Shown piece by piece: positions 33,935-37,071 of a stretch of DNA of 37,071 nucleotides. The notes under the pieces were generated by a model. That model ran no database searches. It saw nothing but the letters and a program-made list of their open reading frames with translations, and had not been told where the DNA came from. The stretch lies in NCBI GenBank assembly GCA_025059045.1, contig JANXEA010000018.1:1-37071 (forward strand). Direction: 5' to 3'. The position numbers were made by a program, and so were the translations under genes. Source of the stretch: Candidatus Bathyarchaeota archaeon (lineage in GTDB: Archaea; Thermoproteota; Bathyarchaeia; Bathyarchaeales; DTEX01). Every line of letters starts with the position of its first letter. Position 1 is the first letter of the stretch.

Positions 33935-35329
33935 TTACCCACTAGACTTTCTAATAAGATACTCATGAATCGCCAGTGCAGCCATTTTTCCGCCGCCCAT
34001 CGCTGATATGACGGTGGCATCTCCACTGACGATATCTCCGGCCGCAAAGACCCCGGGCATATCCGTCTCCCCTGCTTCACTCCTAACGAGGATTCTTCCG
34101 TCAGCCGCAACCCTTATTCTTTCTTCTCCCCTAACGGCTAGTGGGTTGGGTCTCTGACCAATAGCGATTATTACGGTATCCGCCTCCAATTGGAACTCTG
34201 ATCCGGATAATGTTACGGGTTTCTTTCTTCCAGTATCATCCCGTTCTCCAAGGCCGATCTTCAAGCATTCAACCCTTCTTACCCATCCCTTTTCGTCACC
34301 TATGAAGCGTTTGGGGGTTGCGAGAAACATGAATTTTACCCCCTCCTCCTTTGCATTTATGATCTCGTCTCGTCTGGCAGGCATTAGATCCTCAGTTCTC
34401 CTGTATATGACTGTGACCTCGCCTCCTAGTCTAAGAGCGCATCTTGCAGCATCCATTGCGACGTTTCCTCCCCCAATGACTGCAACTTTTCTCCCAACTT
34501 TTACTGGTGTGTCGAGATTGGGAAAATTATAAGCTCCCATCATGTTTATGCGAATGAGAAATTCATTCGCTGAGTATACGCCATTTAAGTTTTCTCCCGG
34601 AACCCCCAAAAAGGTGGGCAGGCCAGCTCCGGAGCCAATTAAGACCGCGTCGAAGCCCATCTCAAAAAGTTCGCTAATCTTCACAACCCTGCCGATTATG
34701 ATATTTGTCTCGATTTTTACTCCTAAACTCTCAACATAATCGACTTCCGATCTAACAATATCCTTTGGCAGCCTGAAATCTGGGATCCCATACGTGAGGA
34801 CGCCGCCAGGCCTATGAAGAGCCTCGAAGACCGTGACCTCATGGCCTAGTTTTGCAAGTTCAGCAGCCGCTGTCAAGCCCGCTGGTCCTGAACCGACGAC
34901 TGCCACGCTCATCCCCGTGGATGAGGAGTGTTCTGATGACGAGGAATTTTTTCTCTTTGAAATGTCAGCCACGAATCTTTCAAGAGCGCCTATGTTGACA
35001 GGTTCACTTTTTAATCCTAGGACGCATCTGCCCATGCATTGATTCTCTTGTGGGCAGACTCTGCCGCAGATAGCTGGCAGACTGTTTCTCTCCCTAACGA
35101 TCTCTAGTGCCCTCTCAGGTTTTCCCTCTCTTATTTGCCGGATGAATTTTGGGATATTCACCCCGACAGGGCATCCCTCAATGCATCTTGGAGCCTTGCA
35201 TTGGAGGCACCTTTCAGCCTCTGCCAACGCATCGTCTTCGCTATATCCGAGGGCTACCTCATTGAAGCTATTTAATCGCTCCTCGATTGGAAGTTTTGGC
35301 ATCGGTCTCTGCGGCTTTACCGGAGACAT
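33935..35329 (-). CDS. gltA: NADPH-dependent glutamate synthase small-subunit-like flavoprotein
   Basis: Iron-sulfur flavoprotein of about 464 residues that moves electrons from NAD(P)H. The N-terminus has Cys ligands for two [4Fe-4S] clusters (CLQCKAPRCIEGCPVGVNIP and CGRVCPQENQCMGRC), followed by a serine-rich linker near 130-145, the FAD motif VAVVGSGPAGLTAAAELAKL and the NADPH motif VAVIGGGNVAMDAARCA, with the final GVFAAGD for FAD. ATG 35329 has AGGGTG 6 nt upstream. The family includes homotetrameric GltA, sulfide dehydrogenase SudA and NfnL. No large subunit or NfnS gene is next to it, so the electron partner is uncertain. Confidence 0.85.
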   Translation of the reverse strand: MSPVKPQRPMPKLPIEERLNSFNEVALGYSEDDALAEAERCLQCKAPRCIEGCPVGVNIPKFIRQIREGKPERALEIVRERNSLPAICGRVCPQENQCMGRCVLGLKSEPVNIGALERFVADISKRKNSSSSEHSSSTGMSVAVVGSGPAGLTAAAELAKLGHEVTVFEALHRPGGVLTYGIPDFRLPKDIVRSEVDYVESLGVKIETNIIIGRVVKISELFEMGFDAVLIGSGAGLPTFLGVPGENLNGVYSANEFLIRINMMGAYNFPNLDTPVKVGRKVAVIGGGNVAMDAARCALRLGGEVTVIYRRTEDLMPARRDEIINAKEEGVKFMFLATPKRFIGDEKGWVRRVECLKIGLGERDDTGRKKPVTLSGSEFQLEADTVIIAIGQRPNPLAVRGEERIRVAADGRILVRSEAGETDMPGVFAAGDIVSGDATVISAMGGGKMAALAIHEYLIRKSSG

Positions 35330-35449
35330 TATGCGCACCCTGGAGACTCTCTATGGCTGCAACCATTAGACAGAAGGATCCATATATTTAATTATCTTTT
35401 TAGTTTCGGTGCAGGTTGAAAGAATGCCGAAATTTGCAGGCTGGTAGTT

Positions 35450-35953
35450 TCAGCTAGTTTCAGGCGGCGTCATAGGCTCTTCTTCTCTTTCGGAAAGAAA
35501 TTCTATCAGCTGGAGAATGTTCTTTATGATTGACAGGGACGAGAATAGAAGGATGGCGCTGAGGATCGGTTTAAAGTCTATTTTGACAGTTATGTTAAGA
35601 TTGGATGGGAAAGGCATACCTTGTGATGGTTGGAAGGGTATCTCGAGCATACCGCCACTTGTAATCATGACTAGGAGCGCCATGAATATTAAAGTTCTAG
35701 CGGCGCTGAGAAGATATGGGATGAATGTACCCTTAAGCAGCTGGATGGCAACCTCAAATGCTACGGATAGTAGTAGAAATTGTGTTACACTCGCTTGCTG
35801 CTCGGGTAGAAATTGTCTCCCGATCTGGGTGACATTCAGTATTATCAACATTTCTCCTCCCATGATGAGGCCCCAAAACGCAGCCCTCATTATCCTAGCC
35901 GCTATGATTTTCGCCCATTCCTTTGCGGATCTATCCCTTTCCTCATATTCCAT
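35450..35953 (-). CDS. Membrane protein, unknown function
   Basis: Protein of 167 residues with about four hydrophobic segments: FWGLIMGGEMLIILNVT, FLLLSVAFEVAIQLLK, LLSAARTLIFMALLVMI and ILSAILLFSSLSIIKNIL. A charged N-terminus and an acidic, proline-containing C-terminus flank them. No family was recognised. It is the last gene of a three-gene unit, overlapping the upstream gene by 11 nt, so a joint function with the two other membrane proteins is likely. Confidence 0.7.
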   Translation of the reverse strand: MEYEERDRSAKEWAKIIAARIMRAAFWGLIMGGEMLIILNVTQIGRQFLPEQQASVTQFLLLSVAFEVAIQLLKGTFIPYLLSAARTLIFMALLVMITSGGMLEIPFQPSQGMPFPSNLNITVKIDFKPILSAILLFSSLSIIKNILQLIEFLSEREEEPMTPPETS

Positions 35954-36755
35954 ATTCCTGCCTCCAAATAGTTAGAGTTTGCTCAAAACCTGCGATACTA
36001 AGTGAGTATTCTATAAAGCCGCTTCCCGTGAACCTGTATAGGTCATATATTCCAACAATCATCTCAAACGACCCTCTTATTCCGGATCCTTGCATCAATT
36101 CGACTGGTTGAACAGCAGAACCAACTTTCTGGCCTTCTCTGTTGTACACTATGAAGGTTAGGTTCCCCCGTATATCAAGAAAAGAGTGGTTCTCAACTTC
36201 CACGGAGAGGGGGAGCCTTAGGTGGGTGCCATTGAATGTTGGCGGTCCAGCCTGTTCTAGCCTCAGGCCATATAGCGGAGCGCCCCAGTGGATCGGCATG
36301 CCCGCTATTGAAACCTCGATGTTGAAGGCGTAGGCATAGCGGAATCTCGTTAGAAAGTTCAGAGTGAAATCTGTATCATTGAAAAGAATGTCAGGTCTAT
36401 TCGAGACCATGTCCAAAAGATCTAAAGCAAGAATATGCTGAATCGTCCGGTTTGAGCCGCTTCTTATCTCTCTGACGATTGTGCTGTTCTGCACGATAAT
36501 CGAGCCGTTTATGTCCCTAAAACTTGTTCCGAATTCAAATTCATCGATAGAAAAATATCCCTTATTATTTAATGTGATTGGAATGGATAGCACAATTTCA
36601 CTGTCAATGAGGCTTATCCTCATCTCCCCTATCTGCAGTCCATCCTCCATGAGAAATGTTCGAAATATTGAGTAGCCCGCCACTCCGATAAAGAGGAATA
36701 TGATAATGGTTCCTATCGTGGCAGTCCAGCCTATTGCCCTAACACTATGTTTCAT
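35943..36755 (-). CDS. Anchored extracellular protein, unknown function
   Basis: Protein of 270 residues with one N-terminal membrane helix (about 10-32, IIIFLFIGVAGYSIF) that anchors a large outside domain. The rest is mostly beta strand and carries several Asn-X-Ser/Thr sites (NST, NRT, NDT, NGT, NLT), consistent with export and glycosylation. Two repeated blocks (MRISLIDSEIVLSIPITLNN and THLRLPLSVEVENHSFLDIR) look like the paired beta-sandwich of LEA14/WHy or other Ig-like folds. No family was firmly recognised. ATG 36755 starts the gene 26 nt after the upstream membrane gene. Confidence 0.65.
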   Translation of the reverse strand: MKHSVRAIGWTATIGTIIIFLFIGVAGYSIFRTFLMEDGLQIGEMRISLIDSEIVLSIPITLNNKGYFSIDEFEFGTSFRDINGSIIVQNSTIVREIRSGSNRTIQHILALDLLDMVSNRPDILFNDTDFTLNFLTRFRYAYAFNIEVSIAGMPIHWGAPLYGLRLEQAGPPTFNGTHLRLPLSVEVENHSFLDIRGNLTFIVYNREGQKVGSAVQPVELMQGSGIRGSFEMIVGIYDLYRFTGSGFIEYSLSIAGFEQTLTIWRQEYGI

Positions 36756-36781
36756 ATGGCGTCTACTACTCTATGAGTTGC

Positions 36782-37066
36782 CTACTTTTCTTCTCCCGCT
36801 TTTGTCTCTTTAGGCTGCGAAACGATTACCTGCACTCCTCTCCTTGTTAGTATCGACCCAACCCAGCCCATTACTCCAAGATATAGCACCTTCATCGCAG
36901 ATGTGATGAGAGGAGAGAAGGCTCCTCCAAAGATGCTTCCAAAATCTCCAGTTATTGGAATCGGCTCAACACCCATTAGAAGCTGATATGCGAGGACAAA
37001 TGTGAAAAGCAGCAATGCAATGCCAATGAAGAGAGTTGCATAGCCTACAATCTTAATCTGATCCAT
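36782..37066 (-). CDS. Small membrane protein, unknown function
   Basis: Protein of 94 residues with two membrane helices, GYATLFIGIALLLFTFVLAY and a second around MKVLYLGVMGWVGSIL, joined by a loop with PIPITGDFGSIFGG, and a basic tail VSQPKETKAGEEK. No family is recognised. ATG 37066 lies 5 nt from the window end. It is first of the three-gene membrane unit as seen here, though the operon could begin beyond the window. Confidence 0.65.
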   Translation of the reverse strand: MDQIKIVGYATLFIGIALLLFTFVLAYQLLMGVEPIPITGDFGSIFGGAFSPLITSAMKVLYLGVMGWVGSILTRRGVQVIVSQPKETKAGEEK

Positions 37067-37071
37067 GAAAT

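Overview
The window reads as an anaerobic archaeon of the TACK group, most like Bathyarchaeia or a neighbouring lineage. The placement is inferred from gene content, not from a tree. The markers are ribosomal protein L38e, a Cdv/ESCRT-III cell-division cluster (cdvA, cdvB, a cdvB paralogue, cdvC), archaeal-type PEP carboxylase, class I archaeal CCA-adding enzyme, archaeal TrpRS, archaeal TrmG10 and TATA-type promoters. Oxygen-sensitive NrdD/NrdG and the ferrous-iron system FeoAB point to an anaerobe. Many genes begin with TTG or GTG behind an AGGTGA or GGAGG-like Shine-Dalgarno sequence, so several starts were chosen by that signal.

Layout. 0.1-2.2 kb: a SAM methyltransferase followed by a graveyard of broken genes: a viral terminase C-terminus, a Hef/FANCM-like helicase and a winged-helix tail. 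2.3-11.4 kb: pyrophosphatase, a MgtA-type Mg2+ P-type ATPase with an unusual C-terminal extension, an OsmC protein, PEP carboxylase and a Ca2+-type P-type ATPase. 12.1-20.6 kb: an RNA/tRNA-processing neighbourhood. It holds L38e, a RIO-like kinase, cca, thpR, the UPF0200/UPF0201/TIM-barrel operon, RNase Z and TrmG10, with a class II HMG-CoA reductase heading the last operon. 20.7-22.8 kb: a zinc-ribbon/SnoaL-like protein, a small membrane protein and a DUF4432 mutarotase-like protein. 22.9-26.4 kb: the Cdv cluster. 26.5-27.8 kb: trpS and tRNA-Gln(TTG). 27.9-30.8 kb: an iron operon (DtxR-type regulator, feoA, feoB) with a palindrome at its promoter. 31.0-33.9 kb: the anaerobic ribonucleotide reductase operon nrdD-nrdG with a structured leader. 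33.9-37.07 kb: a glutamate-synthase-small-subunit-like flavoprotein and three unknown membrane proteins in one operon.

How the genes work together. CdvA, with its PRC barrel, should sit at the membrane and recruit CdvB. The CdvB paralogue would form the constricting polymer, and the Vps4-like ATPase CdvC would remodel it. All four are encoded in one unit with a likely promoter just upstream. The DtxR regulator keeps the Cys-Glu-His ligand set of iron sensors and lies in the same transcript as feoAB, so it probably represses its own operon when iron is ample. ThpR, CCA-adding enzyme, RNase Z, TrmG10, TrpRS and a tRNA gene lie within about 15 kb, which suggests an RNA role for the uncharacterised UPF0200/UPF0201 pair.

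The most interesting points are the four-gene Cdv cluster, the 140-residue winged-helix-like tail on MgtA, the mutually exclusive hairpins in the nrdD leader that can mask its ribosome-binding site, the palindrome at the iron-operon promoter, and the decayed terminase and helicase genes. No CRISPR array, intact insertion sequence or rRNA gene was seen.
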